A DNA stretch of 64,000 bases from Phaeobacter sp. QD34_24 (GCF_028890115.1 NZ_JARCJD010000001.1:62001-126000); one strand, 5' to 3'. Positions 19,385 to 29,106 are shown, counted from the stretch's first letter. Notes: generated by a model from the sequence alone, not told the origin. Made by a program: numbers and translations.

Positions 19385-20548
19385 ATGACCACTGCCGCCC
19401 TTATCGTTGCCGCCGGGCGCGGAACCCGTGCCGGAGGCGGGCTGCCAAAACAATGGCGTCCCCTGAAAGGCCGCCGCGTGATCGATTGGACGCTGGAGGC
19501 GTTTCGCCAGGCCGACGTGGATCGCATCGTTCTGGTCCTGTCGCCCGATGACACGCAGGCCTGGGAGGAATTCAGCACGGATCAAGGGATCCTCCTTGCA
19601 AAGGGCGGTGACAGCCGGGCGACCTCGGTGATGAACGGACTGCTGGCGCTGGAAGGCACCGGCGTGTCACGCATCCTGATCCATGATGCCGCGCGCCCCT
19701 GTGTAAGCCCCGCCCTGATCCAGGCGATTCTGCAGCGGCTGGAGGATACCGTGGCAGCGGCCCCGGCCCTTGCCGTCACCGATGCGCTGTGGACGGGCGA
19801 AGATCACCGGGTGACCGGCACCCGCGACCGAACCGGCCTCTATGCGGCGCAAACCCCGCAGGGTTTTCGCTATGATGACATCCTCGCCGCCCATCGCGCC
19901 CATCCCGGCGGGGCGGCCGATGACGTGGAGGTGGCGCGCCATGCCGGGCTTGACGTCGCCATCGTTCCGGGCGAGGCGGAGAATATCAAGATCACCGGCC
20001 CTGCGGATTTTGCCCGGGCCGAAGCCATATTGACCGGGCAGCAGGCCGGTAGAACCAAGGGAAGCAGAATGGATATCAGGCTGGGCAATGGATATGACGT
20101 ACACCGTTTCGGCCCCGGTGATCATGTGGTGCTCTGCGGGGTAAAGGTCCCCCATGACAAGGGCCTGCAGGGGCATTCGGATGCGGATGTGGGCATGCAT
20201 GCGCTGACCGATGCCATTTATGGCGCCCTGGCCGAAGGCGATATCGGCCGCCACTTCCCGCCATCGGACCCGCAGTGGAAGGGCGCTGCGAGCGAGATCT
20301 TCCTACGCCATGCGGCAGAGCTTGCGGGCGAAAAGGGGTTTGAGATCTCCAATGTCGATTGCACCCTGGTCTGCGAATACCCGAAGATCACCCCGCATGC
20401 AGCAAAGATGCGCGATGAGATCGCAAGGATCCTTGGCATCGATGCAAACCGGGTATCCGTGAAGGCCACCACATCGGAGCGGCTGGGCTTCACCGGGCGC
20501 GGTGAGGGCATCGCTGCGCTGGCAACTGCTGCATTGGTGAAACCATGA
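19385..20548 (+). CDS. ispDF: Bifunctional IspD/IspF isoprenoid synthesis enzyme
   Basis: Carries two steps of the non-mevalonate pathway: CTP-dependent formation of CDP-ME from MEP (IspD part, residues 1 to about 225) and cyclisation to MEcPP (IspF part, about 230-387). The IspD motif is [16 protein letters not shown], and [10 protein letters not shown] lies near its end. IspF shows the metal and cyclase motifs [13 protein letters not shown] and [15 protein letters not shown]. The fused form is usual in alphaproteobacteria. ATG 19385 follows a GAGAGAG stretch and gives the exact IspD N-terminus. The stop overlaps the pgpA start as ATGA. Confidence 0.96.
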   Translation: MTTAALIVAAGRGTRAGGGLPKQWRPLKGRRVIDWTLEAFRQADVDRIVLVLSPDDTQAWEEFSTDQGILLAKGGDSRATSVMNGLLALEGTGVSRILIHDAARPCVSPALIQAILQRLEDTVAAAPALAVTDALWTGEDHRVTGTRDRTGLYAAQTPQGFRYDDILAAHRAHPGGAADDVEVARHAGLDVAIVPGEAENIKITGPADFARAEAILTGQQAGRTKGSRMDIRLGNGYDVHRFGPGDHVVLCGVKVPHDKGLQGHSDADVGMHALTDAIYGALAEGDIGRHFPPSDPQWKGAASEIFLRHAAELAGEKGFEISNVDCTLVCEYPKITPHAAKMRDEIARILGIDANRVSVKATTSERLGFTGRGEGIAALATAALVKP

Positions 20549-21042
20549 AGATCGCAACCGTAATCGGAACCGTTCTGGGCGTGGGCTATCTGCGCCCTGC
20601 CCCCGGCACCTGGGGATCCCTCGCCGCGCTGCCGCTGGCCTATGGGCTGCATCAGGTCGGCGGCTTTCCCCTGCTCGCCCTGGTCACCATCCTGTGTACG
20701 CTCATCGGGTTCTGGGCTGCTGCAGAGATGACCCGGGGCCAGGAGGATCTGGACCCGTCGGAATTCGTGATGGATGAGGTGGCCGGGCAGCTGCTGGCCA
20801 TCTGGGCGATCTCCTATCCGGCCTGGGCGCATGGGATCGAAATCACCGCGCTTTGGCCCGGCTGGGTCTCTGCCTTTGTCCTGTTCCGGCTGTTCGACAT
20901 CCTGAAGCCCGGCCCGGTTGGCTGGGCCGATCGCAAGAAGGGCCCCTTCGGCGTGATGATGGACGATGTGATTGCAGGCCTTCTGGCCGCCATCGGTGTC
21001 ATCCTGCTGGCAGGGTTCTCCCATGGGGTTCTGGGACTATGA
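20545..21042 (+). CDS. pgpA: Phosphatidylglycerophosphatase A
   Basis: Membrane phosphatase that converts phosphatidylglycerol phosphate to phosphatidylglycerol, 165 residues. Family motifs [15 protein letters not shown] and the acidic [16 protein letters not shown] are clear, and [29 protein letters not shown] carries the other conserved polar residues. Hydrophobic helices occupy most of the rest. It overlaps the genes on both sides by four bases (ATGA), in an ispDF-pgpA-cinA-type operon. Confidence 0.94.
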   Translation: MKIATVIGTVLGVGYLRPAPGTWGSLAALPLAYGLHQVGGFPLLALVTILCTLIGFWAAAEMTRGQEDLDPSEFVMDEVAGQLLAIWAISYPAWAHGIEITALWPGWVSAFVLFRLFDILKPGPVGWADRKKGPFGVMMDDVIAGLLAAIGVILLAGFSHGVLGL

Positions 21043-21521
21043 GCATCGACGTCGCAGCGCTGATTGCAGCGGCCACAGAAAAGGGCCTTACGATCGCCAC
21101 CGCCGAAAGCTGCACCGGCGGCATGGTAGCGGCGGCGCTGACCGACATTCCGGGATCCTCATCGGTTCTGGACCGGGGCTTTGTCACCTACTCCAACGCC
21201 GCCAAACAACAGATGCTGGGCGTGCAAAGCGCAACGCTGGAGGCTGTCGGCGCGGTCTCCGAGGAGGTTGCCGTCGAGATGGCAGAAGGCGCGCGGGATC
21301 GCGCCGGTGTGAGCCTGGCAGTTTCGGTCACCGGTATCGCAGGGCCCGGCGGATCGGAGTTCAAGCCCGAGGGCCGCGTCTGTTTCGCGCTGGCCTTCGT
21401 GGGCCAGGACACCTTTTCTCAGACGATAGAATTTGGCCCCCTGGGCCGAGACAAGGTGCGCCTGGCCAGCCGCGATCACGCGCTGACCCTGCTGAAAGCA
21501 GCCATTTCTAAGCCTGAATAG
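21039..21521 (+). CDS. CinA C-terminal-domain amidohydrolase (NMN deamidase type)
   Basis: Stand-alone CinA C-terminal domain, 160 residues, the fold that deamidates nicotinamide mononucleotide in pyridine nucleotide recycling (PncC type). The signature TIATAESCTGGMVAAALTDIPGSS and the internal SVTGIAGPGGSEFKPEGRVCFAL are both present. The N-terminal molybdopterin-binding-like half of full CinA is absent. ATG 21039 overlaps the pgpA stop as ATGA, which decides the start over upstream in-frame codons. Last gene of the operon. Confidence 0.92.
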   Translation: MSIDVAALIAAATEKGLTIATAESCTGGMVAAALTDIPGSSSVLDRGFVTYSNAAKQQMLGVQSATLEAVGAVSEEVAVEMAEGARDRAGVSLAVSVTGIAGPGGSEFKPEGRVCFALAFVGQDTFSQTIEFGPLGRDKVRLASRDHALTLLKAAISKPE

Positions 21522-21676
21522 AAAACAAGCATAGGACCCAAAACTATGCACATTTTTTAATCACTTCACAAAAAGCCCCATAAAACAGCACAGCCAAGCC
21601 TGTCACTGCTTCTTTTTGCATCACTCATAGGTTTTGACAGCGTCCAACCCCTCAATCTGGATGGAAGGAACGCAAA

Positions 21677-22858
21677 ATGAACGGAGCTGATACAGCTTGG
21701 ATCATTGTGGCGACGGCTTTGGTGCTCTTCATGACGCTGCCGGGTCTCGCATTGTTTTACGGCGGGCTGGTTCGTGCCCGAAATGTGCTCAGCGTTTTCA
21801 TGCATTGCTATGCAATTGCCTGTTTGATGAGCGTCCTGTGGCTCGCATTCGGCTATTCCATCGCCTTTGGCGGTGGCACCAGCGGCTATTGGGGCGGCTT
21901 GGACAAGATGTTCCTGAGCGGTGTTGATGCGGACAGCCTGTCCGGCACCCTGCCCGAGGTGCTGTTCTTTGCCTTCCAGATGACCTTTGCCATCATCACG
22001 CCCGCGCTGATCGTCGGCGCCTATGTGGAGCGTGTGGGATTTGGCTTTGTGCTGACCTTCTCCGGCCTGTGGATGCTCCTGTGCTATGCGCCGGTGGTGC
22101 ATTGGATCTGGGGCGGTGGCATGCTGGCCGATGGCGGCATCTTTGGCGAGATCGGCGTGCGCGACTTTGCCGGCGGTATCGTGGTGCATGAAACCGCAGG
22201 TCTGGCCGCGATCATCATCGCCGTTGTCCTTGGCCCGCGCAAGAACCGCACCACCCCGCCGCATAACCCCGGTTACGTGGTGATCGGTGCCGCGATGCTC
22301 TGGGTCGGCTGGTTCGGCTTCAACGGTGGTTCGCAGCTGGCGGCCGATGGTGGTGCCGCCATGGCGCTGACCGTGACCCATATCTCTGCCGCGACCGCCT
22401 CGCTCACCTGGGCGCTGTGGGAGAAGATCAAATATGGCAAGGCCTCGGTCGTGGGTATCGTCACCGGCACCATTGCAGGTCTGGCCTCGATCACCCCGGC
22501 CAGCGGCTTTGTCGGCCCGGTAGAGGCCCTGATCATCGGCGCCATCGCTGGTATCCTGTGTCAGGAAGCGGTGAACCTGGTGCGCAACGTGCTGAAGATC
22601 GACGACACGCTGGACGTCTTTGCCGTGCACGGTGTCGGCGGCATCTTCGGCACCATCATGATCGCTGTCTTCGGTGCCGGCACCTGGGCCGCGCAACTGG
22701 GTGGTCTGGCTGTGGTTGGCATCTTCACCACCGTCGTGACCATCGTTCTGGTCAAAGTGGTTGCCGCCATCACCACCCTGCGGGTGGATGCGGAAAGCGA
22801 AACCAACGGCCTCGATATCTCGGCCCACGGCGAGCGCGCTTACGATCTGTCCAGCTGA
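21677..22858 (+). CDS. amtB: Ammonium transporter
   Basis: Trimeric inner-membrane ammonium channel, 393 residues with about 11 helices. Recognisable segments are FYGGLVRARNVLSV, the first pore histidine in GGIVVHETAGLAAI, and the second in DVFAVHGVGGIFGTI. The C-terminal tail (DAESETNGLDISAHGERAYDLSS) is the form that docks PII proteins. No glnK gene is next to it, unlike the common glnK-amtB pair. The upstream 155 bases should hold its promoter, a probable NtrC target given the ntr genes nearby, but I could not read a convincing NtrC site. GGAAGGA precedes the ATG. Confidence 0.95.
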   Translation: MNGADTAWIIVATALVLFMTLPGLALFYGGLVRARNVLSVFMHCYAIACLMSVLWLAFGYSIAFGGGTSGYWGGLDKMFLSGVDADSLSGTLPEVLFFAFQMTFAIITPALIVGAYVERVGFGFVLTFSGLWMLLCYAPVVHWIWGGGMLADGGIFGEIGVRDFAGGIVVHETAGLAAIIIAVVLGPRKNRTTPPHNPGYVVIGAAMLWVGWFGFNGGSQLAADGGAAMALTVTHISAATASLTWALWEKIKYGKASVVGIVTGTIAGLASITPASGFVGPVEALIIGAIAGILCQEAVNLVRNVLKIDDTLDVFAVHGVGGIFGTIMIAVFGAGTWAAQLGGLAVVGIFTTVVTIVLVKVVAAITTLRVDAESETNGLDISAHGERAYDLSS

Positions 22859-22885
22859 CCTGACCGCTGGCAATCAAGAATATCA

Positions 22886-22915
22886 GGCAGGTCCGGTCAA
22901 ATGGGCCTGCCTTTT
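22886..22915 (+). terminator. Rho-independent terminator after amtB
   Basis: A nine-base stem, GGCAGGTCC pairing with GGGCCTGCC (one G-U), with loop ggtcaaat, followed by TTTT. Confidence 0.85.
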
Positions 22916-22983
22916 GTTATGAAAGAGCACTGAGAAAACAGGGGCAAAGCCGCCGTGGCTTCATCCCCTGCGGTGTGAGTGGA

Positions 22984-23430
22984 TTATCCGTATAGCTCTG
23001 CTGCGCGCTTTTCGAAGGCCCGCACGATGCGCTGCATGGCCTCGTTGAACACCACGCCGATGATGCCCTGCAGCACCGCATTCTTGAACTCGAAATCCAC
23101 GTAGAACGCCACATCGCAGCCGCCATCTGCCCGATCCGAAAACGCCCAGTTGGATTTCATGTAGCGAAACGGCCCATCCAGGTATTCGGTATCGATCTTG
23201 TGTTCGTCCGGATGCAGCACCACGCGGCTGCCGAACCGTTCCCGGAACACCTTGAAGGAAATCACCAGATCCGCCTCCATCACCTCGGCCGCGCCTTGGG
23301 GGGTACGGCTGCGGATCCGGGCGGCGGCGCACCAGGGCAGGAATTTCGGGTATTGTGCCACATCCGCGACCAGATCGTACATCTGCTGCGCCGAATAGGG
23401 CAGCTGGCGGTTTTCCGAATGGGTGGGCAT
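22984..23430 (-). CDS. RatA/Coq10-like START domain protein
   Basis: A 148-residue cytosolic protein of the START/polyketide-cyclase fold, in the Coq10/RatA/YfjG group. The family pattern is visible: YSAQQMYDLVADVAQYPKFLPWC near the N-terminus and NAVLQGIIGVVFNEAMQRIVRAFEKRAAELYG at the end. Bacterial relatives are proposed to bind ubiquinone (Coq10-like) or, for RatA in E. coli, to inhibit 70S assembly; the ubiquinone role is more often assumed in alphaproteobacteria. ATG 23430 gives the conserved start; the 13 codons upstream look non-coding. Divergent from hpt. Confidence 0.85.
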   Translation of the reverse strand: MPTHSENRQLPYSAQQMYDLVADVAQYPKFLPWCAAARIRSRTPQGAAEVMEADLVISFKVFRERFGSRVVLHPDEHKIDTEYLDGPFRYMKSNWAFSDRADGGCDVAFYVDFEFKNAVLQGIIGVVFNEAMQRIVRAFEKRAAELYG

Positions 23431-23505
23431 GGCTGTGGCAATATTCCTGCTATGATCGTGCCGCGTCATGTCCTATGAACACGCGGGAATTTCAAGGGGG
23501 CAGCC

Positions 23506-24048
23506 ATGTCACAGCGTCCATATGTCATCGATGTGATGATTTCAGCCAAGGCCATTGCCGCGCGCATCGAAGAGCTTTGCGCCGAGATCCACAAGGAATT
23601 CGGCGATACCGACAAGCTGGTCGTGGTCGGGCTGTTGCGCGGCAGCTTTGTCTTCATCGCCGATCTGGTGCGTGAGCTGGATCTGCCGATCGAGGTGGAT
23701 TTCCTGGAGGCCTCCTCTTACGGGGACGCCATGGAAAGCAGCCGGGAGGTCCGTATTCTCAAAGACTTGCGCGGAGCCATTGAAGGGCGCGATGTGCTGG
23801 TGGTCGAGGATATCGTCGACACCGGCCATACGCTGAACCATGTGATCAACCTCTTGACCAGCCGCAAGCCCGCGCGGCTGAAATCCATTGCCCTGCTGGA
23901 CAAACCCTCGCGCCGCGAAGTGGATTTCCGTGCCGATTGGATCGGCTTCGAGATCCCGGACGAATTCGTCGTGGGCTATGGCATCGATTTTGCGCAACGC
24001 AATCGGAACCTGCCCCATATCGGCAAGGTCCGTTTCCTCGACGACTAG
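23506..24048 (+). CDS. hpt: Hypoxanthine phosphoribosyltransferase
   Basis: Purine salvage enzyme that forms IMP or GMP from hypoxanthine or guanine and PRPP, 180 residues. The PRPP-binding loop [18 protein letters not shown] and the base-binding C-terminal region [29 protein letters not shown] are diagnostic. A good ribosome site (AAGGGGG) precedes ATG 23506. Its TAG stop shares CTAG with the stop of the convergent amidohydrolase gene, so the two coding regions overlap by four bases. Confidence 0.95.
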   Translation: MSQRPYVIDVMISAKAIAARIEELCAEIHKEFGDTDKLVVVGLLRGSFVFIADLVRELDLPIEVDFLEASSYGDAMESSREVRILKDLRGAIEGRDVLVVEDIVDTGHTLNHVINLLTSRKPARLKSIALLDKPSRREVDFRADWIGFEIPDEFVVGYGIDFAQRNRNLPHIGKVRFLDD

Positions 24049-25208
24049 GCGTTTCCCGACGGCGTTTCGTTCAACAGCGCGTCAATGGCAGCAGTGAAGA
24101 CCGCAACGCCCACCGGGATGATCTCGTCGGGGAAATCATAATCCGGGTTGTGCAGCTGCGGCATGTCCTGTCCCGCACCCAGCCAGAACATGGCTGCTTT
24201 CGACACGGTGCCGAATTGCCCGAAATCCTCGGACCAGGGTTGTGGAACTTGCCACAACTCCATCTCATAACCCGCTGTTTTTGCGCCACCTGTCAAAAGG
24301 CTCGACGCCTCCGGATGGTTTGTGCAGGCGTCAAAGACATCATCATAGGCGATCGAGAAACCGAGCCCCTCATCCCGGCAGACGCTTTGGACCAGCGCCT
24401 CTGCCCGGGTGACAAGATCTGCCATCCGCGCATTGGTCACGGTGCGCAGGGTGACCCAGATTTCAGCCTCGCCCGGGGCAATGCCAAAGGTCGCCTCCCC
24501 GAGCCAGGCATGGGTCAGGGTCACAAGGGCATAGTCCGGCGTCATCGCGCCGCCTGCCCCAAGCGCGACCAGGGCGGGCATCAACGCGGTCATTGCCCCG
24601 GCAGGCGACTGCCCGTCCTGCGGTGCCGCCGCATGGGAGGTCTTGCCAGAGAGACGAATACGCATGCCGCGCGACGCGCAATTCGAAGGTCCGACACAGA
24701 GCGCAAGCTGACCGGCGGCCAGCCCCGGGTAGTTGTGAAGCGCAAAGGAAAAGTCGGGTTTTATCCGTTCAAACTGCGGATCTGCAATGACTGCTGCGGC
24801 GCCCTTGCCGGTTTCCTCGGCCGGTTGGAACAGCAGCACCACCCGTCCCCGTTGCGGCCTGTGCTGCGCGAGATGCTCTGCCAGCCCCGCCACCATCACC
24901 ATATGACCGTCATGGCCACAAAGATGCCCGCGCCCCGCATGAGTGGATCGATAGGGTGCCTTTGACTGTTCTTCAATCGGAAGCCCGTCCAATTCACAGC
25001 GGATCAAGACAGTCGGCCCGGCTGCAGCGCCTTGAAAAACCGCTGCAACCCCATGACCGCCGAGGCCGGTCAACAGGTCATCCGGGGAAAAACCGGTAAG
25101 ATAGTCAGCAACGAATGCGGCTGTTTTCTCTTCCTGCCCAGAGACTTCCGGGATCTTGTGAAGGTCATGGCGCAGCTTTGTTAGCTGCGCCAGGCACTGC
25201 GGCGTCAT
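24045..25208 (-). CDS. M20 family amidohydrolase (hippurate/N-acyl amino acid hydrolase type)
   Basis: Metal-dependent peptidase-fold amidohydrolase of 387 residues that likely removes an acyl group from an N-acyl amino acid. Metal ligands can be placed: CGHDGH at residues 97-102, catalytic Glu pair in PAEETGKGA (131-132) and a later FALHNYPG histidine. The lid domain begins near [13 protein letters not shown]. The exact substrate cannot be told. The start overlaps the lipA stop as ATGA, so it is in one operon with lipoyl synthase; I see no known pathway link. Confidence 0.88.
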   Translation of the reverse strand: MTPQCLAQLTKLRHDLHKIPEVSGQEEKTAAFVADYLTGFSPDDLLTGLGGHGVAAVFQGAAAGPTVLIRCELDGLPIEEQSKAPYRSTHAGRGHLCGHDGHMVMVAGLAEHLAQHRPQRGRVVLLFQPAEETGKGAAAVIADPQFERIKPDFSFALHNYPGLAAGQLALCVGPSNCASRGMRIRLSGKTSHAAAPQDGQSPAGAMTALMPALVALGAGGAMTPDYALVTLTHAWLGEATFGIAPGEAEIWVTLRTVTNARMADLVTRAEALVQSVCRDEGLGFSIAYDDVFDACTNHPEASSLLTGGAKTAGYEMELWQVPQPWSEDFGQFGTVSKAAMFWLGAGQDMPQLHNPDYDFPDEIIPVGVAVFTAAIDALLNETPSGNA

Positions 25209-26158
25209 GCAAGGCCCAGCTTGGCGTTGCGTGCCTCCCGCAGGCGGGCAAAATCATCCCCCGCGTGATAGGAGGACCGCGTCAACGGCGTTGCCGAGAC
25301 CATCAGGAAGCCCTTGCCATAGGCCGCTTTTTCGTAGGTCTTGAACTCTTCCGGGGTCACGAAACGATCCACGGCATGGTGTTTCGGTGTTGGCTGCAGG
25401 TATTGGCCAATGGTCAGGAAATCGATATCGGCCGCGCGCATGTCGTCCATCACCTGTTTCACCGCCTGCGCATCTTCGCCAAGGCCGACCATGATCCCCG
25501 ATTTGGTGAACATCGACGGGTCCAGCTCCTTCACCCGCTGCAGCAGGCGCAGCGAGTGGAAATAACGGGCGCCGGGGCGGACCTCGGGGTAAAGACCAGG
25601 CACGGTTTCAAGGTTGTGATTGAACACATCGGGTCGGGCTTCGACAACGGTTTCAAGCACTTCCGGCGCGCACTTGATGAAATCCGGGGTCAGGATCTCG
25701 ATCGTGGTGTTGGGGCTGCGATGGCGCACGGCGCGAATGGTCTGGGCGAAATGGTCGGCCCCGCCATCTTCGATATCGTCGCGGTCCACCGAGGTGATCA
25801 CCACATGGTTCAGCCCCAGTTTCTCCACCGCATGGGCCACCCGGCCCGGTTCGAACACATCCAATGCCTCTGGCGGTTTGCCGGTTGCGATGTTGCAGAA
25901 GGTACAGGCCCGCGTGCAGACTTCCCCCATGATCATCATGGTGGCGTGGCCCTGGCTCCAGCATTCGCCCACGTTTGGGCAACCTGCCTCTTCGCAGACG
26001 GTCACAAGGCCATTTTCCCGCATGATCTTGTGGGTATCCGCATAGCCCTTGCCACCGGGCGCCTTGACGCGAATCCAGCTTGGCTTTTTCGGCTGAGCAT
26101 TGTCGGGGCGGTGCGCCTTTTCCGGATGGCGCTGCGCGGGGATTTTCAGGTCTCTCAC
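25205..26158 (-). CDS. lipA: Lipoyl synthase
   Basis: Radical-SAM enzyme that inserts two sulfurs into octanoyl groups on lipoyl domains, 317 residues. The auxiliary cluster motif [13 protein letters not shown] and the radical-SAM motif [13 protein letters not shown] are present, and the C-terminal [14 protein letters not shown] supplies the conserved serine. The frame is open upstream, but the family N-terminus ([24 protein letters not shown]) starts at a GTG at 26158 preceded by AAGGGA, and I choose that. Divergent from the peroxiredoxin gene over 230 bases. Confidence 0.94.
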   Translation of the reverse strand: MRDLKIPAQRHPEKAHRPDNAQPKKPSWIRVKAPGGKGYADTHKIMRENGLVTVCEEAGCPNVGECWSQGHATMMIMGEVCTRACTFCNIATGKPPEALDVFEPGRVAHAVEKLGLNHVVITSVDRDDIEDGGADHFAQTIRAVRHRSPNTTIEILTPDFIKCAPEVLETVVEARPDVFNHNLETVPGLYPEVRPGARYFHSLRLLQRVKELDPSMFTKSGIMVGLGEDAQAVKQVMDDMRAADIDFLTIGQYLQPTPKHHAVDRFVTPEEFKTYEKAAYGKGFLMVSATPLTRSSYHAGDDFARLREARNAKLGLA

Positions 26159-26197
26159 GGGGCTTTTCCCTTGCGGCAACTGTTTGCGTCCTCGTTT

Positions 26198-26227
26198 AGC
26201 ATAGCCACATGAGGATGACACGGCCAA
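26198..26227 (-). promoter_or_regulatory. Possible lipA promoter
   Basis: On the minus strand TTGGCC (26222-26227) and TATGCT (26198-26203) are 18 bases apart, resembling -35 and -10 boxes, each matching the consensus at four of six bases. Transcription would begin about 30 bases before the GTG start. Weak evidence. Confidence 0.3.
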
Positions 26228-26253
26228 TTCAGCCTGTCGCATTCTCACATGGT

Positions 26254-26268
26254 GCATAGCTGCTATGC
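26254..26268. promoter_or_regulatory. Palindrome between lipA and the peroxiredoxin gene
   Basis: GCATAGC-T-GCTATGC is a perfect 7+1+7 inverted repeat, with a further GCATAGC copy at 26199-26205. It lies in a shared divergent promoter region and could be an operator. It is not the ATAG-N7-CTAT spacing of OxyR sites. Confidence 0.4.
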
Positions 26269-26388
26269 TAGCCGCATCTCCTCAAATTCAAGTTACTCAA
26301 TTCTGCGTTGCGGCATTTCCGGTTGTGGCACTTTTGATAGTTTAATAAGTCAGCATCCATAACCTATTTTTATGAACGGAGATCCCCG

Positions 26389-26937
26389 ATGAAAGCTGGT
26401 GTCAAACTCCCCGACGTCACCTTCCACACCCGCGTGCGCGACGAGTCGATCGAAGGTCCGAACCCATTCCGCTGGGAAGACAAGACCACTGCCGATTACT
26501 TTGCAGGCAAGCGCGTTGTGCTGTTCTCCCTGCCCGGCGCCTTTACCCCGACCTGCTCGACCTACCAGCTGCCCGGCTATGAAAACGGCTTTGGCGATTT
26601 TCAGGCGGAAGGCATTGATGCGATCTACTGCATGTCGGTCAACGACAGCTTCGTGATGAACAAATGGGCCGAAGCGCAAAAGCTGGAAAACGTGCAGGTC
26701 ATTCCCGATGGATCCGGTGAATTCACCCGCAAGATGGGCATGCTGGTGGCCAAGGACAATCTGGGCTTTGGCGCCCGCAGCTGGCGTTATGCAGCGGTGG
26801 TGAACAGCGGCGTCATCGAAGCCTGGTTCGAAGAGCCCGGCCTGTGCGACAACCACGCCGAAGACCCCTATGGCGTCTCCTCACCCGAAACCGTTCTTTC
26901 CTATCTGAAGACGGCCAAATCGGAAGTTGCCGCCTAA
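26389..26937 (+). CDS. Peroxiredoxin, PRX5-like family
   Basis: Thiol peroxidase of 182 residues that reduces hydrogen or organic peroxides, probably with glutathione/glutaredoxin or thioredoxin. The peroxidatic cysteine is Cys56 in PGAFTPTCS. The segments MSVNDSFVMNKWAEAQ and the C-terminal RYAAVVNSGVIEAWFEEP fit the PRX5/bacterial peroxiredoxin-glutaredoxin group without the fused glutaredoxin domain. Other cysteines are Cys80 region (IYCMSV) and in GLCDNHAEDP. ATG 26389 follows ACGGAGAT. Convergent with oxyR and sharing a terminator. Confidence 0.93.
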   Translation: MKAGVKLPDVTFHTRVRDESIEGPNPFRWEDKTTADYFAGKRVVLFSLPGAFTPTCSTYQLPGYENGFGDFQAEGIDAIYCMSVNDSFVMNKWAEAQKLENVQVIPDGSGEFTRKMGMLVAKDNLGFGARSWRYAAVVNSGVIEAWFEEPGLCDNHAEDPYGVSSPETVLSYLKTAKSEVAA

Positions 26938-26960
26938 GCAACGGCTATCAGATCACTTTG

Positions 26961-26987
26961 ACGGGCACTCGATCGGGTGCCCGTTTT
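26961..26987. terminator. Terminator between peroxiredoxin gene and oxyR
   Basis: ACGGGCAC and GTGCCCGT form an eight-base perfect stem with an eight-base loop, followed by TTTT on the plus strand. It sits 24 bases after the peroxiredoxin stop and 11 before the oxyR stop, so it may act in both directions. Confidence 0.85.
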
Positions 26988-26997
26988 CATACCGGGT

Positions 26998-27939
26998 TCA
27001 GCCCTCTTGGACCTCTCCCTCTCGGGTTTGCGCGACGATCTCCTGCCCGACCGCGCGCACCACGTCCGCCAGTTGGTCGAACCAATCCCCGGCCTCTGTC
27101 GTATCGCGGCGCACCAGGCCGATCCGGCGGAACGGTTCCGGACCGGGAAAGCGCTGAACCCGCAGCCCCTTGGTGGCACTGCATTCGACCTGCAGCGCAA
27201 CTTCGGGCATCAGTGTCAGACCAAAACCCGCTGCGACCAAACGGGACAAGGTTCCCAAGGACCCGGCCCCCATGTTGATTTCCGGAGCGTTCCGCTGCAT
27301 CCCGCAGACCTCCAGCGCCTGATCGGTCAGGCAATGCCCATCCTGCAACAGCATCAACTGTTCCGATCTCAAATCCTGAGGGCGAATCGCCGCGCCATCC
27401 GCATTGATCTGGGCCAGCCGGTTGGCGGAGCCGGCCAGCAGAAACCGATCCACGAACAGCTCTTTCTCGATCAGCCCGTGGCCGCCGCTGGGCAAGGCCA
27501 GAATCGCAACATCCAATTCACCGATCTGCAAACCCGTCAGCAAGCCTTCGGTCGTTGCCTCGCGCACCTGAACCGACAGCTGCAAATCGGTTGCCCGCAG
27601 TTGCGCAAGAATGCCGGGCAACAGATAGGGCGCCAATGTGGGTATCACCCCCAAAGCAAGGCTGCGCCTTCCAGTGCTTTGCTCCTTTGCCATCCGGGCA
27701 AGCTGCTCGGCCGCCCGCAAAACGGTCTCGGCCTGCCCCAGAACCTGGCGCCCCAGGGGCGTCATCACCACATCGCGGGCGCGCCGCTCCACCAAGGGGC
27801 CGCCCATGGCATCTTCCAGGGCACGGATCTGCACCGACAGGGCCGGTTGCGACACATGGCAGGCTTCGGCCGCGCGGCCGAAATTGCGCTGCTCGCACAG
27901 AGCGCGGAAATAGGTGAGCTGTCGCAGGGTAAAATTCAT
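26998..27939 (-). CDS. oxyR: Hydrogen-peroxide-sensing LysR regulator OxyR
   Basis: LysR-type activator of peroxide defence, 313 residues. The N-terminal helix-turn-helix is NFTLRQLTYFRALCEQRNFGRAAEACHVSQPALSVQIRALE. The redox pair is seen as Cys203 and Cys212 in LMLLQDGHCLTDQALEVCG, spaced nine residues as Cys199/Cys208 are in E. coli OxyR, which separates it from other LysR proteins. ATG 27939 is preferred over a TTG two codons upstream. It is convergent with a peroxiredoxin gene, a plausible target, though it is not divergent from one as often seen. Confidence 0.92.
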   Translation of the reverse strand: MNFTLRQLTYFRALCEQRNFGRAAEACHVSQPALSVQIRALEDAMGGPLVERRARDVVMTPLGRQVLGQAETVLRAAEQLARMAKEQSTGRRSLALGVIPTLAPYLLPGILAQLRATDLQLSVQVREATTEGLLTGLQIGELDVAILALPSGGHGLIEKELFVDRFLLAGSANRLAQINADGAAIRPQDLRSEQLMLLQDGHCLTDQALEVCGMQRNAPEINMGAGSLGTLSRLVAAGFGLTLMPEVALQVECSATKGLRVQRFPGPEPFRRIGLVRRDTTEAGDWFDQLADVVRAVGQEIVAQTREGEVQEG

Positions 27940-28053
27940 AACCAACGCTTATACGAAACACGCACACCTGCAAGGGTAAATTATGCCATCCGTGCCGTTC
28001 CACGGACAGGGACACTGCCTCCCTTACCCGGAAAATCAAAGACCAAGAGGCGC

Positions 28054-29106
28054 TTAGCCAATCCTTCGGTGGCCTCCGCCGGTTTCCCCGTCCTGAGCTT
28101 GATAGTAGCTCTGCAATTGTTGCAACGCGATCCGCAACACGATCTTTCCCGAGCGCGCCGACCAGCCCAGTTGCCGTTCCGCCGCTTCCAGCCCCTCCAG
28201 ATAGCAGCAACACCTGAGCGCAATATCGCTGAGTCCCGGACCCAGGGCCGTCAAGGCCCCCATCGCCCGGTTCTGTGCCTCCCGCGCCGATTGGCTGGAC
28301 CAGCCGCGATTGTCACCGGTGCTGCAGTCGTCGGCGCCGAAATAGGCCGCCCCTTGCGCCAGGTGCTGCCCGACCTGGGCCACTTCGTAATCTTCGCGAA
28401 GCCGCTTTCCCGTCAGCACCAGATCCGGCGGCAAGAAGGGGTCGCCATTCTTGTCCATCAGCCGGGCCAGCATATCCAGCGGCGTCTCTGCGCCACTGTA
28501 GCGTTGCCGCCGCAGGCCCGGTGTCGGCGCCGGTCCCGACCGCGCTTTTCGTCCCTCCGCATGCTCTGCCCGAGTGCGGGCCTTGTTTTCGTTCTGGGCA
28601 ACGATGCGGGTCAGCGCATTGCGCCCATTCTGGGTGATCTGATATCGGCTCAACCGGCCGGGGCGGGTGCAGGAGATCCATCCCAGCAGGGCCATGGCAC
28701 CGGCCAGCGCCCGGGGCACCGGCAGTTTGGCCTCAACCGGGTCGCCCTCTCGCAGGACCACCGCGTTTTCCATCCCCTCCGCAACCGCCAGTACGGCGCC
28801 CGGCTGGCCCAGGCGCGTCAGCACCTCTGCCGAATGAGTCTCAAGTTCGACGGCCCGTGCTGCCCCTCCGTTTGAACCCGCCCCGGTTTTGACATTCCAG
28901 CGGGCCAGTTCCGACAAGGCGCCATCCACCAATGGATCATCGCGGCGATTTTCAATCCGCCGCACCTGGCGCAGGACCGTTGACGGATGGCAGCCGGCCC
29001 GGCGGGCCAGTTGCCTGATGGATTGCCCGGATTCCGTATGCTCCAGATAGCGCAAGGCGTCTTCGGGAACCCAATCCGGTAATTTGGAAACAGATAATGT
29101 GCACAT
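28054..29106 (-). CDS. Helix-turn-helix protein with a DUF6456-like C-terminus
   Basis: A 350-residue protein, probably a DNA-binding regulator, that I recognise only as a conserved Rhodobacteraceae type. Residues about 7-50 form a helix-turn-helix (LEHTESGQSIRQLARRAGCHPSTVLRQVRRIE). The middle includes a winged-helix-like stretch (RYQITQNGRNALTRIVAQNENKARTRAEH). The C-terminal third (about 220-345), ending GWSARSGKIVLRIALQQLQSYY, resembles DUF6456. There is no membrane segment. ATG 29106 has GGGGAT upstream and is preferred to a TTG at 29121. Divergent from the DUF6477 gene over 240 bases. The family call is from memory of the pattern. Confidence 0.7.
   Translation of the reverse strand: MCTLSVSKLPDWVPEDALRYLEHTESGQSIRQLARRAGCHPSTVLRQVRRIENRRDDPLVDGALSELARWNVKTGAGSNGGAARAVELETHSAEVLTRLGQPGAVLAVAEGMENAVVLREGDPVEAKLPVPRALAGAMALLGWISCTRPGRLSRYQITQNGRNALTRIVAQNENKARTRAEHAEGRKARSGPAPTPGLRRQRYSGAETPLDMLARLMDKNGDPFLPPDLVLTGKRLREDYEVAQVGQHLAQGAAYFGADDCSTGDNRGWSSQSAREAQNRAMGALTALGPGLSDIALRCCCYLEGLEAAERQLGWSARSGKIVLRIALQQLQSYYQAQDGETGGGHRRIG

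Noticed and set aside
21522-21676. NtrC/sigma-54 promoter before amtB
   Set aside because: No TGGCAC-N5-TTGC box or clear NtrC palindrome found; also NtrC here lacks GAFTGA.
26337-26367. OxyR site upstream of the peroxiredoxin gene (ATAG ... CTAT)
   Set aside because: The half-sites exist but the spacing does not fit ATAG-N7-CTAT repeats.
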